Of a stretch of 36,528 bases of DNA, positions 7,342 through 16,222 are shown one piece after another. The notes below the pieces were generated by a model. The model worked only from the letters and a program-made list of their open reading frames with translations, did not search any database and was not told where the DNA came from. Source of the stretch: Candidatus Nezhaarchaeota archaeon WYZ-LMO8 (GTDB taxonomy: Archaea; Thermoproteota; Methanomethylicia; Nezhaarchaeales; WYZ-LMO8). The DNA is taken from the NCBI GenBank assembly GCA_004347965.1, contig QNVF01000010.1, forward strand, positions 1 through 36,528, read 5' to 3'. The translations under genes were made by a program, and so were the position numbers. Position 1 is the stretch's first letter; each line of letters starts with the position of its first letter.

Positions 7342-8609
7342 ACAACCTTACCGAGTAATATATGAGGTTTCGCTTCTTCGATAACCACAGTCACCTTCTT
7401 CCACAGCAGGCTACGATCACATCTAACCACCACAGGTCTATAATTGATCATTCTCCCCAAAAGCCCCCCTCTTGGAGCCACATCAGTCAAGAGTACGTCA
7501 ACTTCCTTCCCCACGTATCGCATGTTTCTTTTCAGCGTTAATTCCTCAACTAGCTCACTTAGTATACGTGACCTCTTCTTCTTAATGTGATCGGAGAGTT
7601 GAGGAAGTGAAGATGCCTTAGTAAAGGGTCTCATAGTGTACCTAGCCACATGAACCTTGTCTGGGACAAGCTTTTCCAAAGCTTTACATGTTTGTTCAAA
7701 GTCTTCATCGGTTTCGCTCGGAAAGCCGACTATTACATCAGTGGCCAAGAAAACGTCTATTTTTGATTTAAAGAAGTCAACGAGCTTAACGAAAAATTCA
7801 ATGGTGTACCTCCTATTCATGAGCTTCAGTATTCTATCACTTCCAGATTGCATTGGTAGATGTAGATATTTATACACTCGAGCATCGAGTAAAAGAGGTC
7901 TCAACTCATTGGCTATGATGGCGAGGGTTGATGGCTCCATCATGCCGAGCCTCACCACGTAGTCGCCTTGATTCTTGAGAAGAGCTCGTAAGAGAGATGG
8001 GAGATTTGTCCCTATATCCAGGCCATAAGAAGCAATATCCTGAGCGACCAGGTACACCTCTTTCACGTCTCTAGATAGAGCTCTATCGAAGAGCTCTAGA
8101 ACCCTTTGAGGCGGACAGCTGGAAAGCCTTCCTCTAGATATTGGCATTATGCAGTAGCTACACGAACCTAAACAGCCGACTGCTATGGGTATTACAAGTC
8201 TCTTACTAGAGCCATTATACGTTGGTAGCTTAAAGTCCTCTCTCTTGTCAGGTCCAATATTTATCATTTTCTCTCGAAGAGCATCTAAAACTAGTTGAAG
8301 AGCATTTGGTCCAAGTATGCTAGCTGATGGAGAGAGAGAGGCTATGAAGGCAGGACGGGCTCTTGCGAGGCAGCCAGTGACTATAATCTTCTTGTAACTA
8401 TGACAATCCTTGGATGTTTCAAGCTCCTTAAGTCTCTTCGCTATCTTCCTCTCAGTCTCAGCTCTCACAGCACACGTATTGATCACTATGGCATCCGCTA
8501 CTGTAGGATTGTCGACTATCTCGTGTCCACTTTCCCTTAATATCGATGCAATAATATCACTATCTGCTCTGTTTAGCCAGCATCCATAAGTTTCAATGTA
8601 GATCTTCAA
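7338..8609 (-). CDS. tRNA methylthiotransferase, MtaB/CDKAL1-like radical SAM enzyme
   Basis: The protein (423 residues) has the full MiaB-family layout. An N-terminal UPF0004 domain holds cluster ligands at Cys10, Cys46 and Cys80. A radical SAM core holds Cys146, Cys150 and Cys153 (CLGSCSYC). A C-terminal TRAM domain starts near residue 365. Archaeal members of this length and type convert t6A37 to ms2t6A37 in ANN-decoding tRNAs. The start MKIYIETYGC is the usual family start and is an ATG. It is transcribed towards the MoaD-like gene with a 4-nt overlap. Assignment to the t6A rather than the i6A branch comes from archaeal distribution and is inference. Confidence 0.93.
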   Translation of the reverse strand: MKIYIETYGCWLNRADSDIIASILRESGHEIVDNPTVADAIVINTCAVRAETERKIAKRLKELETSKDCHSYKKIIVTGCLARARPAFIASLSPSASILGPNALQLVLDALREKMINIGPDKREDFKLPTYNGSSKRLVIPIAVGCLGSCSYCIMPISRGRLSSCPPQRVLELFDRALSRDVKEVYLVAQDIASYGLDIGTNLPSLLRALLKNQGDYVVRLGMMEPSTLAIIANELRPLLLDARVYKYLHLPMQSGSDRILKLMNRRYTIEFFVKLVDFFKSKIDVFLATDVIVGFPSETDEDFEQTCKALEKLVPDKVHVARYTMRPFTKASSLPQLSDHIKKKRSRILSELVEELTLKRNMRYVGKEVDVLLTDVAPRGGLLGRMINYRPVVVRCDRSLLWKKVTVVIEEAKPHILLGKVV

Positions 8610-8824
8610 GACAATGCTCCCTCTAATCTATTTCAAAGGAGGAACAGAGCATTAAACGTAAAGGTTCTCAAGAAGCTAATAGGATTTAAAGTGCCAATCA
8701 AAATTCTTGTCGCGATCGCTTTTCAGCATCAAGTTCTCCTTTAATCTAAGTTATTAGAGTATTTTGCATGTATGACCTAACCTTAAAAATCAGTGGTTTA
8801 ATGATTCTCATAGAGTGAGGAGCT

Positions 8825-8959
8825 ATGCGTGAGAAAGATGAGAACATTATAGCTGAGACATTTGTTAAAGGCCTAAATGCCATACATTCAGATGACAAGC
8901 TAAGATTCTCAAATAAGAGCAAGGAAGTCAAGGAGGTGGTTAAAGAGGGCTTATCATGA
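8825..8959 (+). CDS. 44-residue hypothetical protein
   Basis: A short open frame starts at an ATG with a good GTGAGGAG element 3 to 10 nt upstream and a TATA-like CTTAAAAAT (8782-8790) at a spacing that predicts a leader of about 15 nt. The product is 44 residues, highly charged, with a helical Lys/Glu-rich tail (KSKEVKEVVKEG). It has no Cys, no membrane segment and no family I recognise. It ends 6 nt before the stop of the convergent metG gene. Promoter plus ribosome-binding site make translation likely, but conservation in relatives is needed. The opposite-strand reading (8746-8931) lacks these signals. Confidence 0.5.
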   Translation: MREKDENIIAETFVKGLNAIHSDDKLRFSNKSKEVKEVVKEGLS

Positions 8960-8965
8960 AGACGA

Positions 8966-10618
8966 TCACTTGATCTTAGTGAACAATGGTTTAGGTGTTG
9001 GCACTTCTCTCCCCGGCTCTATAGGCTTTATTGCCTCCTCCCACTTCTCTTCGTGGACACTGTTCGTGTAGCCTATACCTCTCCAGATATCATTAGCACT
9101 TTTCGGCATGAAGGGGGCTAGCATTATGGCCAAAGACTTTATAGCAGTTAGACACACATAAATGCTTATTGACGCTTCATCTACTAAGCCCTTTCGAATA
9201 GCATCCCAAGGAGCTTTCTCATTTAGGTATCTATTACCTTCTCTAGCTATGCTCATGACCTCCTGGAGAGCGTCTTTTATCCTGAAGCTGTCTAAGTACG
9301 ATGAAGTACGTTGGAACTTTTCTAAAACTATTTCCCATAGCTCCTCCTTAATCCAATCGCTCCTCGGGGTAGGCACCTTTGAGCTGAAGACTCTTGATGT
9401 GAAGCTTAAAACTCTATACACAAAGTTTCCAAGGGTGTCATTCAAGTGAGAGTTCACTAGTTCTTTGAAGAGGGGCCATGTGAAACTGACGTCCCTCCCC
9501 TCAGGTCTAAGGTAAAGCAAAACGTATCTCCAATAATCTACTGGATACATCTCTAAAGCCTCGTCAATCCACACTCCTATTCTCCTGCTCTTTGAGAACT
9601 TCTGACCCTCAAAGAGTAAGTATTCAGTAGCTGATACGCCCCACGGAAGAACGTAGCCTTCTCTTGATGCTATCAAGAGTGCTGGTAATATTAGCGTGTG
9701 AAATGGAATGTTATCCTTCCCTATGAAGCATAGGAACCTACTGTCTCCGTCGAACCAGTACTCCTTCCATTTCTCTGGTTCTCCTTTCTTAACAAAGTAC
9801 TCTATGGTGGCAGATACGTAACCTAATACTGCTTCCATCCACACGTAGATGGTCTTACCCTCAGCACCCGGAAAGGGAGCTGGTATCCCCCACCTGTTAT
9901 CTCTTGTTACAGATCTTGGTTTCAAGCCCTCCCTAAGTAAGCTCAAGCTACTGTTCCTAGCATTTTCAGTTAAAAAGGGGGCCTTCTCTACGTACTCTCT
10001 CAGCTCGGGTTCCAGCTTTGGAAGGTCAAAGAACCAGTGCTTCGTTCTCTTAAATTGTGGAGATGTACTGCATATTGTGCACCTAGGCTTCACCAGCTTA
10101 TCGGGCTCAAGAAGTCTCCCACAATTGTCGCACTGATCCCCTCTAGCATCTTCAAATCCACAGTACGGGCATTGACCCGTTACGAATCTATCTGGCAAGA
10201 AAATCTGACAGTTAGGGCAGAAGGGTAGCTCAACTTCTTCTTCATAGATGTAGCCGTTTCTCATCAACTTCATGTAAAACGATCTAACGAAGTCCTTATG
10301 ATGTGGGCTCTCAGTCCTTGAGTAGTTGTCGAATGATATTCCCCATCTTTTAAATAGCTCAGTGATTTTTAAGTGATTCTCGTCACATAAGGCCTTGGGC
10401 TCAATCCCCCTCTTTATCGCCTCCACTTCTATTGGTGTCCCATGCTCATCGGATCCACTAACAAAGATGACGTCTTCGCCTTTCATCCTTAAATACCGTG
10501 CTATCACATCAGCAGAGAGAGCTGAGCCTATCATGGTGCCCAAGTGGGGCACGTAGTTTACATAAGGCCACGCGCACGTTACTATCCACTTAGCCACTTT
10601 CTTCACCTTCTTCTTCAC
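8966..10618 (-). CDS. metG: Methionyl-tRNA synthetase
   Basis: This class I synthetase charges initiator and elongator tRNA-Met. The 550 residues include the HIGH-like element YVPHLGT near residue 22, a double zinc knuckle (about 140-190) with CPNC, CPYC, CDNC and CTIC pairs, and the KMSKS-like loop KFSKS near 347. The C-terminus is the anticodon-binding helical domain. The EMAP-type tRNA-binding extension seen in some MetRS is absent, as is common in archaea, where it is a separate gene. The start is uncertain: GTG codons at 10618, 10606 and 10597 are all possible, with GGTGA elements suiting the two later ones. The gene overlaps the upstream KH-protein gene by up to 29 nt. Confidence 0.95.
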   Translation of the reverse strand: MKKKVKKVAKWIVTCAWPYVNYVPHLGTMIGSALSADVIARYLRMKGEDVIFVSGSDEHGTPIEVEAIKRGIEPKALCDENHLKITELFKRWGISFDNYSRTESPHHKDFVRSFYMKLMRNGYIYEEEVELPFCPNCQIFLPDRFVTGQCPYCGFEDARGDQCDNCGRLLEPDKLVKPRCTICSTSPQFKRTKHWFFDLPKLEPELREYVEKAPFLTENARNSSLSLLREGLKPRSVTRDNRWGIPAPFPGAEGKTIYVWMEAVLGYVSATIEYFVKKGEPEKWKEYWFDGDSRFLCFIGKDNIPFHTLILPALLIASREGYVLPWGVSATEYLLFEGQKFSKSRRIGVWIDEALEMYPVDYWRYVLLYLRPEGRDVSFTWPLFKELVNSHLNDTLGNFVYRVLSFTSRVFSSKVPTPRSDWIKEELWEIVLEKFQRTSSYLDSFRIKDALQEVMSIAREGNRYLNEKAPWDAIRKGLVDEASISIYVCLTAIKSLAIMLAPFMPKSANDIWRGIGYTNSVHEEKWEEAIKPIEPGREVPTPKPLFTKIK

Positions 10619-11225
10619 CCTCAGGTACGCTCTCCTCTAACTCTAAGCTTACAGTTTTTGGCTCCCATAGCGCGAAGCCTCTCCTCTTCAATTTCCTCCT
10701 AACAGTGTAGAGATAGCTCCAAACTACACCATGAGGACTGCCAGATATCAGCATCTCGATGGCTCTACGCGCTACCTCCACATTCTCTAGCTTACCAGCT
10801 ATCGCTACTGTGTGTTCTGATATCGATATCACAGTGTTCGTGAGCTCTTCTATTAGCTTCCTTGCCTTACCCTTCTCCCCTATGAGCCTCCCCTTGACGC
10901 GTACTAGGTTATCTCTTGAGGGACCTAGAAGATACTTCAAGTCTATTACATGTAGAGCTGCATCCTCTTCACTAAAGATCTTTAAAGCTTTCTCAGGGTT
11001 CATGCCATAGCCTATTGCTTGGATTATATTCTTAACAACTAGGAGGTTAGCTGGGTTCGAGTTTTCTAAAAGCTCTATACATACTCTCCCAGTAGAGCTA
11101 TCAACTTCCAGCTTGACCCCGTAAGTTTCCTCTATCTCCTTCTTAACGCTACCTCCCCTCCCTATGAGGGCCCCAACCCTTTCAACTGGTATTTGAACAA
11201 AGTCCCTATAAATGACGTTAGGCAA
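10590..11225 (-). CDS. KH-domain ribosome assembly protein, Pno1/Dim2-like
   Basis: The 211-residue protein has two KH domains, with the GRGG-type loop LIGRGGSVKKEIE near residues 21-33 and a second, GEKG-type loop RLIGEKGKARKLIE near 112-125. This is the archaeal Dim2/Pno1 (Krr1-related) layout. Such proteins bind the 3' end of 16S rRNA during small-subunit maturation, together with RIO kinases. A TTG start at 11225 is supported by GGTGA 7 nt upstream. The C-terminal tail is acidic (EEGEESG) and its coding end overlaps metG. It is transcribed divergently from RIO1 out of a shared palindromic TATA region, which fits a joint function. Confidence 0.88.
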   Translation of the reverse strand: MPNVIYRDFVQIPVERVGALIGRGGSVKKEIEETYGVKLEVDSSTGRVCIELLENSNPANLLVVKNIIQAIGYGMNPEKALKIFSEEDAALHVIDLKYLLGPSRDNLVRVKGRLIGEKGKARKLIEELTNTVISISEHTVAIAGKLENVEVARRAIEMLISGSPHGVVWSYLYTVRRKLKRRGFALWEPKTVSLELEESVPEGEEEGEESG

Positions 11226-11277
11226 TAGTCGTCACCAGCACTTTTCACTTGAGACTAACAAACTATTGATGAAAGGG

Positions 11278-11287
11278 TTATATATAA
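11278..11287. promoter_or_regulatory. Palindromic TATA element between the KH-protein gene and RIO1
   Basis: TTATATATAA is a perfect 10-bp palindrome between the minus-strand KH-protein gene (start 11225) and plus-strand RIO1 (start 11318). Its spacing allows a short leader for RIO1 and a leader of roughly 27 nt with a GGTGA site for the KH gene. A single TBP site may serve both small-subunit biogenesis genes. Confidence 0.55.
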
Positions 11288-11317
11288 GCGAAATCTCTTC
11301 AAAAGACTTGACGAAGA

Positions 11318-12097
11318 TTGTTTGAAGATTGGGAAGGGATAGAACACCCATTTAAGAGAGAGGAAAAGAGGAGAAAGAATGAAGACTTGTTGAAGACTGT
11401 GGAGGAAGTCTTTGACACATCTACGCTAGAAGCTCTCTATAAGCTCATAAATAAGAAGGTCATAGACGTTCTATACGGTGTTGTAGACACCGGGAAGGAG
11501 TCAAGAGTTTACTGGGCCAAGTCCCCTGAAGGAGAAGACTTAGCGGTCAAGATATTCTTAACCTCAACAAGAGAATTTAAGAAAACTGTTCTACAGTACA
11601 TAGAAGGGGATCCTAGGTTCAAGAAGATCAAGAAAGGGACTAGACCGCTGGTATATGCTTGGGCCTTAAAGGAATTCAAGAATCTCAAAAGAGCTTACGA
11701 GGTTGGTGTTAGCGTTCCTAAGCCAGTAGCGGTTTATAGAAACGTGGTAGTGATGGAGTTCATAGGTGAGGAAGGTGTACCAGCACCTCTACTTAAAGAT
11801 GCTGAGATCAACGATTATGAGGAGATGTTTAGAAAGGTTGTGGAGAACATTAAGATTCTCTACTGTAAAGCTGGGATAGTTCATGCAGACTTAAGCGAAT
11901 ACAACATCATGGTTTGGAAGAGCACACCTGTATTCTTTGATTTCGGTCAAGCTGTGTTAACAACCCACCCAAATGCTGACTTCTTCCTTGAAAGAGATGT
12001 TAAAAACGTAGTGAGCTATTTCAAGAAAAAGGGAGTTAAAGTAAATGTCGAGAATGTGTTGATGGAGGTATCAGGATGGCAACAACAGCTCAGCTAG
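11318..12097 (+). CDS. rio1: RIO1-type serine/threonine protein kinase
   Basis: This 259-residue protein has RIO1 features: a nucleotide loop GVVDTGKESRVYWA (about 55-68), catalytic Lys in AVKIF (about 78), hinge VVMEFIGEEG (about 146), catalytic loop HADLSEYN (about 190) and metal-binding FFDFGQA (about 207). RIO1 acts as an ATPase or kinase in late 40S/30S maturation. The start is a TTG with a palindromic TATA element about 35 nt upstream, so the leader is very short. It ends 4 nt before the convergent aIF1A gene. RIO1, aIF1A and the KH protein are often clustered in archaea. Here they are adjacent but in different orientations. Confidence 0.95.
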   Translation: MFEDWEGIEHPFKREEKRRKNEDLLKTVEEVFDTSTLEALYKLINKKVIDVLYGVVDTGKESRVYWAKSPEGEDLAVKIFLTSTREFKKTVLQYIEGDPRFKKIKKGTRPLVYAWALKEFKNLKRAYEVGVSVPKPVAVYRNVVVMEFIGEEGVPAPLLKDAEINDYEEMFRKVVENIKILYCKAGIVHADLSEYNIMVWKSTPVFFDFGQAVLTTHPNADFFLERDVKNVVSYFKKKGVKVNVENVLMEVSGWQQQLS

Positions 12098-12101
12098 AAA
12101 A

Positions 12102-12404
12102 CTAAGATTCTTCTGCCAAAGATCCCACTAATCCTCTACGTTTAAGCTCCTCAACTTCGTCTTTTGTGTACCTCCAAAGCAAGTCTCCTCTACCAGGCTG
12201 AAAATCCCACGGGGCAACAAGGACAAAGTCGCCTTCTTTGAACCAAAGTCTCTTCCTCAATTTACCAGGTATCCTGCATTGTAGTACTCTTCCATCAGTC
12301 GTCCGCACCTCAGCTCTATCATTCCCTAGCAACTTAGCTACTACTCCTATTAGTTCTCCTTCAGCTGGAAGGCGTAGTTCTCTTTTCTCTTCCTTATGCT
12401 TCAA
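12102..12404 (-). CDS. Translation initiation factor aIF1A
   Basis: The 100-residue S1-like OB-fold protein has the aIF1A/eIF1A pattern: GELIGVVAKLLGNDRAEV, CRIPGKLRKRLWFKEGDFVLV and WDFQPGRGDLLWRY. It binds the A site of the small ribosomal subunit and promotes initiation complex assembly. It starts at a TTG 33 nt after the NMD3-like gene and is probably the last gene of the aIF2-beta, DUF424, NMD3, aIF1A transcript. I see no clear Shine-Dalgarno sequence. The C-terminal acidic tail is short, as in other archaeal forms. Confidence 0.95.
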   Translation of the reverse strand: MKHKEEKRELRLPAEGELIGVVAKLLGNDRAEVRTTDGRVLQCRIPGKLRKRLWFKEGDFVLVAPWDFQPGRGDLLWRYTKDEVEELKRRGLVGSLAEES

Positions 12405-12437
12405 GCCTATTCAAAGTGACTAGACAGAGGTTAGCTA

Positions 12438-13199
12438 TTAAGCGTTTCGAGATCTGAGAAGAATCGTCAACCTACGAAGGTGTCTACCTTTACTCTTATC
12501 CCATCCCCAATCCTTGTAAGACTCTTTAACTTGGACGTTAAACATCTTCTTCACGATATTTGATATCCTTCGAGCGATATCAATTGAAGGGAGCAGTATA
12601 TCTACGCCACCATCAACTTCCTCCCATAAAGCTCCAGTTTGTATATTATGTGAACCTCCCGATCTCTCAATAATGATTTTGTTTACTAAAGCCTTTATCT
12701 GCTCAAGTTCTCTATTACTGAAGCCTCTTAACTGTATAGTTGCTTCAAAATTCTTGCCGGTAACTTTTAGACATACTGGACATATCGAGAAGTTGGGTTT
12801 GATGTCTAAGTTTATCGCCATCTCTTTGGGCTTAAGTAATGGATGAATTTTTTCATCAAGAGTGATAGTGACAGTTGTTTGTTCGCCTGAGACTATTTTG
12901 TAAACATCTTGAAGTGTAAGTGCGACGAAAACTTTAAAGTTAAATGCTTTTTCCACAATACCTCTAATGGCATGAATCATGTTCTCAACCGATTTCTCCG
13001 TTGAAAGGTCTATTGGTAGCCATCGATTCTTAAACTTCACGGAATAGCATTTTCGGCATATCGTTAATGGCACTTCACGCGGAGGAACAGTTATTCCGCG
13101 TATCTCCATATAGCAATTGGGACACAAGTTCCCTAGACTCGAGACTTCAAACACGCCTATTTCAATGCCACACTTAGCACAAAACCTCTTCAAAGACAA
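12438..13199 (-). CDS. NMD3-family ribosome assembly protein
   Basis: The protein (253 residues) opens with zinc-binding pairs typical of NMD3: CAKC (8-11), CPNC (26-29) and CRKC (48-51), with a further CPVC near 148-151. The N-terminal pattern and the WLP motif after the third pair fit NMD3. In eukaryotes NMD3 is the adaptor for 60S export; archaeal forms lack the export tail and are thought to act in large-subunit assembly. A TTG start follows 15 nt after the DUF424 gene. It lies in a translation-related operon with aIF2-beta upstream and aIF1A downstream. Confidence 0.88.
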   Translation of the reverse strand: MSLKRFCAKCGIEIGVFEVSSLGNLCPNCYMEIRGITVPPREVPLTICRKCYSVKFKNRWLPIDLSTEKSVENMIHAIRGIVEKAFNFKVFVALTLQDVYKIVSGEQTTVTITLDEKIHPLLKPKEMAINLDIKPNFSICPVCLKVTGKNFEATIQLRGFSNRELEQIKALVNKIIIERSGGSHNIQTGALWEEVDGGVDILLPSIDIARRISNIVKKMFNVQVKESYKDWGWDKSKGRHLRRLTILLRSRNA

Positions 13200-13214
13200 C
13201 TTACCTGCCGCTAC

Positions 13215-13532
13215 TTACATCATTGTTATTAACTGCGCATGAGGTATTGATGCTACTACAGTAACAGCATCCTTATGTACAAGCTTGCTCTTAATAGCAT
13301 ATTTCACGCTTTTCTCACCTAGGAAATTAGCTATTGTGGCTTTTTTAGCTATTTTCATTGCTTCTTTGACGCTCATCTTCTCTCCTCCATAAAACTTTTC
13401 ACTAATCTCTATCTTTACAGTGCCTTCAGTGAAGGTTTTGCCGAGAAGTTCAGCATCGCAAACAGCTACAACCACATCCCTTCCATGATGGTGAACCTTT
13501 ACGTAAACCTCTATCTCATCATCTGACGACAA
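13215..13532 (-). CDS. DUF424 family protein
   Basis: The 105 residues match the archaeal DUF424 family: VYVKVHHHGRDVVVAVCD at the start, ELLGKTFTEG, then EKFYGGE and ATIANFLGE, with IPHAQ near the end. The function is not established. The family is commonly found beside aIF2-beta, as here, where the gene starts (TTG) one base after the aIF2-beta stop codon. That suggests translational coupling and a role in initiation or ribosome function. It has a short extra acidic N-terminus (MSSDDE). Confidence 0.9.
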   Translation of the reverse strand: MSSDDEIEVYVKVHHHGRDVVVAVCDAELLGKTFTEGTVKIEISEKFYGGEKMSVKEAMKIAKKATIANFLGEKSVKYAIKSKLVHKDAVTVVASIPHAQLITMM

Positions 13533-13533
13533 T

Positions 13534-13965
13534 TTAAGTCCCCCGCGCTGGGCTTATGGCACCACACGCGGTGCAATGTATCATTAGTACTCTCCCCTCC
13601 TTACGTAGAGTTGTATCAACACCTTTACATACTGGGCATATGACGTATAATTTCGTGTAAACGTCTATCAAGCCATCTATCTTCTCCTTCGAGAACTTGC
13701 CATGTAAGATTGCTCTAGTATCATCCAGCGTTCCTGCTGTTCCAAGCTCGTGAAGCAAGAAGTTGAAGAACTGTTCTGGTGGCCTGTTTAGCATTGAGAC
13801 AATCTCTTTAAAGTTTTGTATTATGGTTCTATTGCCCATAGTGATGGCCTTGGCCTTTGGTACTTGAAAGCGTCCAGTAGCTGATGGCTTTGCTGGAACC
13901 TGACTTAAAGCTCTTTCAAGTAGTGCCAAGTATTCTTGGAACTCCTCATTCTCTATCTCTGACAC
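13534..13965 (-). CDS. Translation initiation factor aIF2 subunit beta
   Basis: The 143-residue protein has a helical N-terminus that binds the gamma subunit, a central alpha/beta domain (NFKEIVSMLNRPPEQFFNFLLHELGTAG) and a C-terminal zinc finger with CPVC and CTAC pairs. It is part of the heterotrimer that carries initiator Met-tRNA to the ribosome. The GTG start at 13965 is supported by an AGGAGAGG element upstream, and a TATA-like TATTATAAAC (14019-14028) lies further upstream. It heads a four-gene translation operon. The alpha and gamma subunits are not in this window. Confidence 0.95.
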   Translation of the reverse strand: MSEIENEEFQEYLALLERALSQVPAKPSATGRFQVPKAKAITMGNRTIIQNFKEIVSMLNRPPEQFFNFLLHELGTAGTLDDTRAILHGKFSKEKIDGLIDVYTKLYVICPVCKGVDTTLRKEGRVLMIHCTACGAISPARGT

Positions 13966-14039
13966 TGATCAGCCTCTCCTTGATCCTCCTCGTCAACCCT
14001 ATAGTAGCTAGCCCAGTTTATAATACTTGTCGGAGAATT

Positions 14040-15341
14040 TTAAGTCCCCATCTTCCAGCTCTCAAGATAGGTCTTCTGCTCTTCGGTGAGAGAGTCTATG
14101 CTAATACCCAATGATCTAAGTTTCAACCTAGCTACTTCTTCGTCTATCTCTCTTGGAACAGGGTAGACTCGAGGAGCTAGCTCACTACCTCTCTTCACCA
14201 GGTACTCGATTGAGAGGGCTTGATTTGCGAAGGACATGTCCATGACTTCACTTGGATGACCCTCAGCAGCAACTAGGTTTACGAGCCTACCTTCAGCTAA
14301 CAAGTATAATCTCTTACCGTTAACTAAGACGTGCTCTGTTACATTCGGTCTTATCTCAATCTTCTCCTTCGTTATTGCTTTTAGATCCTCCAAGTTTATT
14401 TCTACATTGAAGTGACCACTATTAGCTAGTATAGCTCCATCCTTCATTTTGAGCATGTGCTCTCCCCTTATGACGTTAACGTCTCCTGTAACCGTTATGA
14501 AAATGTCTCCTATCTTGCAGGCCTCGGACATAGGCATAACTTCAAAACCATCCATTACAGCTTCTAGAGCTCTTATCGAATTCACCTCCGTTACCACAAC
14601 GCGTGCCCCCATACCACGAGCCCTCATAGCTACGCCTCTTCCACACCAACCGTATCCAGCTACGACCACCACCTTCCCAGATATCAGTACGTTGGTTGCT
14701 CTAAGTATGCCGTCAATTGTGCTTTGACCTGTACCGTATCTGTTATCGAAGAGGAACTTGGTGTAAGCGTCATTGACAGCAATTATTGGATAGAGTAGCT
14801 TGCCCTCCTTCATTAAGACCCTTAACCTCATGACCCCAGTTGTTGTCTCCTCTGTTCCACCTACTACCTTAGTGCTTGGTATCGTACCTAGAACCTTCTT
14901 TACTACCTCAACCTCCTTTGACGTCTCCCCGAAGCTTAGCTTATGTAGTGTTGAAACCAAGTCTGCTCCATCATCAACGGTTATGGTTAAGGGCTTTGAT
15001 AGAACTCTCCCTATGGCTTCATAGTAGCCTTCAAAATCCATCCCCCTCCAAGCATACACATTGACCCCAATGAATGCTAAGTAGGCTGCCACTTCGTCCT
15101 GAGTAGAGAGAGGGTTAGAAGCGCAGAGAGCTACTTTTGCTCCACCATCAATTAACGTCTCGACTAGTACTGCTGTCTCTTTAGTTACATGAAGGCAAGC
15201 TCCTACTACAACACCACTAAGAGGTTTCTCCTCCCTGAATCTCTTCCTTATCTCTGCTAAAACTGGCATGTGGTCCCTAGCCCACTTAACTAACTTCTCT
15301 CCTCGCTCAGCAAGCGATGGGTCCTTCACCTTGAAGTCCAC
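14040..15341 (-). CDS. ahcY: S-adenosylhomocysteine hydrolase (adenosylhomocysteinase)
   Basis: This enzyme reversibly splits S-adenosylhomocysteine to adenosine and homocysteine with tightly bound NAD, removing the product inhibitor of methyltransferases. The 433-residue length fits, with substrate-domain patterns NPLSTQDEV and TVDDGADL, the GTGQST segment, and the Rossmann motif [14 protein letters not shown] (about 215-228). Near the end [20 protein letters not shown] is typical. The C-terminal Lys/Tyr extension of bacterial and eukaryotic enzymes is missing, as usual in archaea. Its GTG start overlaps the MTA phosphorylase stop codon by one base, so the two are one transcription unit. Confidence 0.97.
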   Translation of the reverse strand: MDFKVKDPSLAERGEKLVKWARDHMPVLAEIRKRFREEKPLSGVVVGACLHVTKETAVLVETLIDGGAKVALCASNPLSTQDEVAAYLAFIGVNVYAWRGMDFEGYYEAIGRVLSKPLTITVDDGADLVSTLHKLSFGETSKEVEVVKKVLGTIPSTKVVGGTEETTTGVMRLRVLMKEGKLLYPIIAVNDAYTKFLFDNRYGTGQSTIDGILRATNVLISGKVVVVAGYGWCGRGVAMRARGMGARVVVTEVNSIRALEAVMDGFEVMPMSEACKIGDIFITVTGDVNVIRGEHMLKMKDGAILANSGHFNVEINLEDLKAITKEKIEIRPNVTEHVLVNGKRLYLLAEGRLVNLVAAEGHPSEVMDMSFANQALSIEYLVKRGSELAPRVYPVPREIDEEVARLKLRSLGISIDSLTEEQKTYLESWKMGT

Positions 15342-16144
15342 TACACTAATGCCTCCTTGAGGGCTTCACCACATTTACACGTCCTTTCAACAGGAATTCG
15401 AGGTATGAGTGCAGCTAGCAGTCTCTTTGCCTTATCGATGTTCTCTGCCATGACCCTCGTAACCTCCTCAGCAGTAACGTGCTTCGGCGCCCACACATCG
15501 TAATCCGTGATCAACGTTATCGCTACATAGCACATCTCTGCCTCCCTCGCTAAATTAACCTCTGGAACCAACGTCATTCCTATAACGTCGGCCCCCCAAC
15601 TTTTAAACAGCTTCGACTCAGCCCTGGTTGAGAAGCGAGGTCCCTCGATGCACACATACGTCCCCTTATCGTGAAAACTTAACTTAAGCTCCTTCAGGGC
15701 CTCAACAGTTATCTCTCTCAACTGAGGACAGAAAGGATCCGCAAGCGATACGTGACAGACGAGCCCTCCATCATAGAACGTGTATTCCCTCTTCTTAGTG
15801 AAGTCGATGAACTGATCGACTACCACTATATCACCTGGTGCATAATCCTCCCTCAAGCTGCCAACAGCAGATACTGATATTATTCTCTTAACCCCTAGCT
15901 CTTTGAGAGCCCATATGTTAGCTCTATAATTTATCTTATGAGGTGGTATCTTGTGTCCTCGGCCATGTCTAGGTATGAAAGCTATGGATCTCCCCTTATA
16001 CTCACTAATGAAGACGGAGTCTGATGTCGGGCCATAGGGGGTGTAAACTTTGATTTCCTGGGAGGGTCCGAACATTGATGGATCATAGAGACCTGACCCG
16101 CCTATAACTCCTATTTCAGCCTTCTCCTTAGACATGAGGGTCAC
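15341..16144 (-). CDS. mtnP: 5'-methylthioadenosine phosphorylase
   Basis: The protein (267 residues) phosphorolyses methylthioadenosine, the by-product of polyamine synthesis and SAM chemistry, to adenine and 5-methylthioribose 1-phosphate. It shows the family's phosphate-binding IGGSGLYD at about 13-20, then [19 protein letters not shown], the GPRFST segment and [20 protein letters not shown]-terminal CKC pair (near 257-259) resembles the CXC motif that forms stabilising disulfides in hyperthermophilic homologues. The GTG at 16144 fits a leaderless start from CTTAAA (centre about 16168); an ATG at 16135 is possible. It heads the operon with SAH hydrolase and is divergent from a purine phosphoribosyltransferase that could use its adenine. 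Confidence 0.95.
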   Translation of the reverse strand: MTLMSKEKAEIGVIGGSGLYDPSMFGPSQEIKVYTPYGPTSDSVFISEYKGRSIAFIPRHGRGHKIPPHKINYRANIWALKELGVKRIISVSAVGSLREDYAPGDIVVVDQFIDFTKKREYTFYDGGLVCHVSLADPFCPQLREITVEALKELKLSFHDKGTYVCIEGPRFSTRAESKLFKSWGADVIGMTLVPEVNLAREAEMCYVAITLITDYDVWAPKHVTAEEVTRVMAENIDKAKRLLAALIPRIPVERTCKCGEALKEALV

Positions 16145-16163
16145 AAGATCAACTAAGCAAGTT

Positions 16164-16180
16164 TAAGCAAAAAATGCTTA
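16164..16180. promoter_or_regulatory. Inverted repeat in the divergent mtnP / phosphoribosyltransferase promoter region
   Basis: TAAGCA (16164-16169) and TGCTTA (16175-16180) are perfect inverted copies around five A residues. The element lies between the TATA boxes and starts of two divergently transcribed salvage genes, so it may be an operator for both. This is inferred from position and symmetry only. Confidence 0.35.
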
Positions 16181-16193
16181 CGCTTCCACAATA

Positions 16194-16202
16194 CTTATAA
16201 TT
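16194..16202 (+). promoter_or_regulatory. TATA box of the purine phosphoribosyltransferase gene
   Basis: CTTATAATT is centred 25 nt before the ATG at 16223, so the message is probably leaderless. Confidence 0.55.
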
Positions 16203-16222
16203 GCAAGGTTTGAAGAAAATCT

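Noticed and set aside
8746-8931. Minus-strand open frame opposite the 44-codon gene
   Set aside because: The plus strand has the promoter and ribosome-binding site; this frame has neither.
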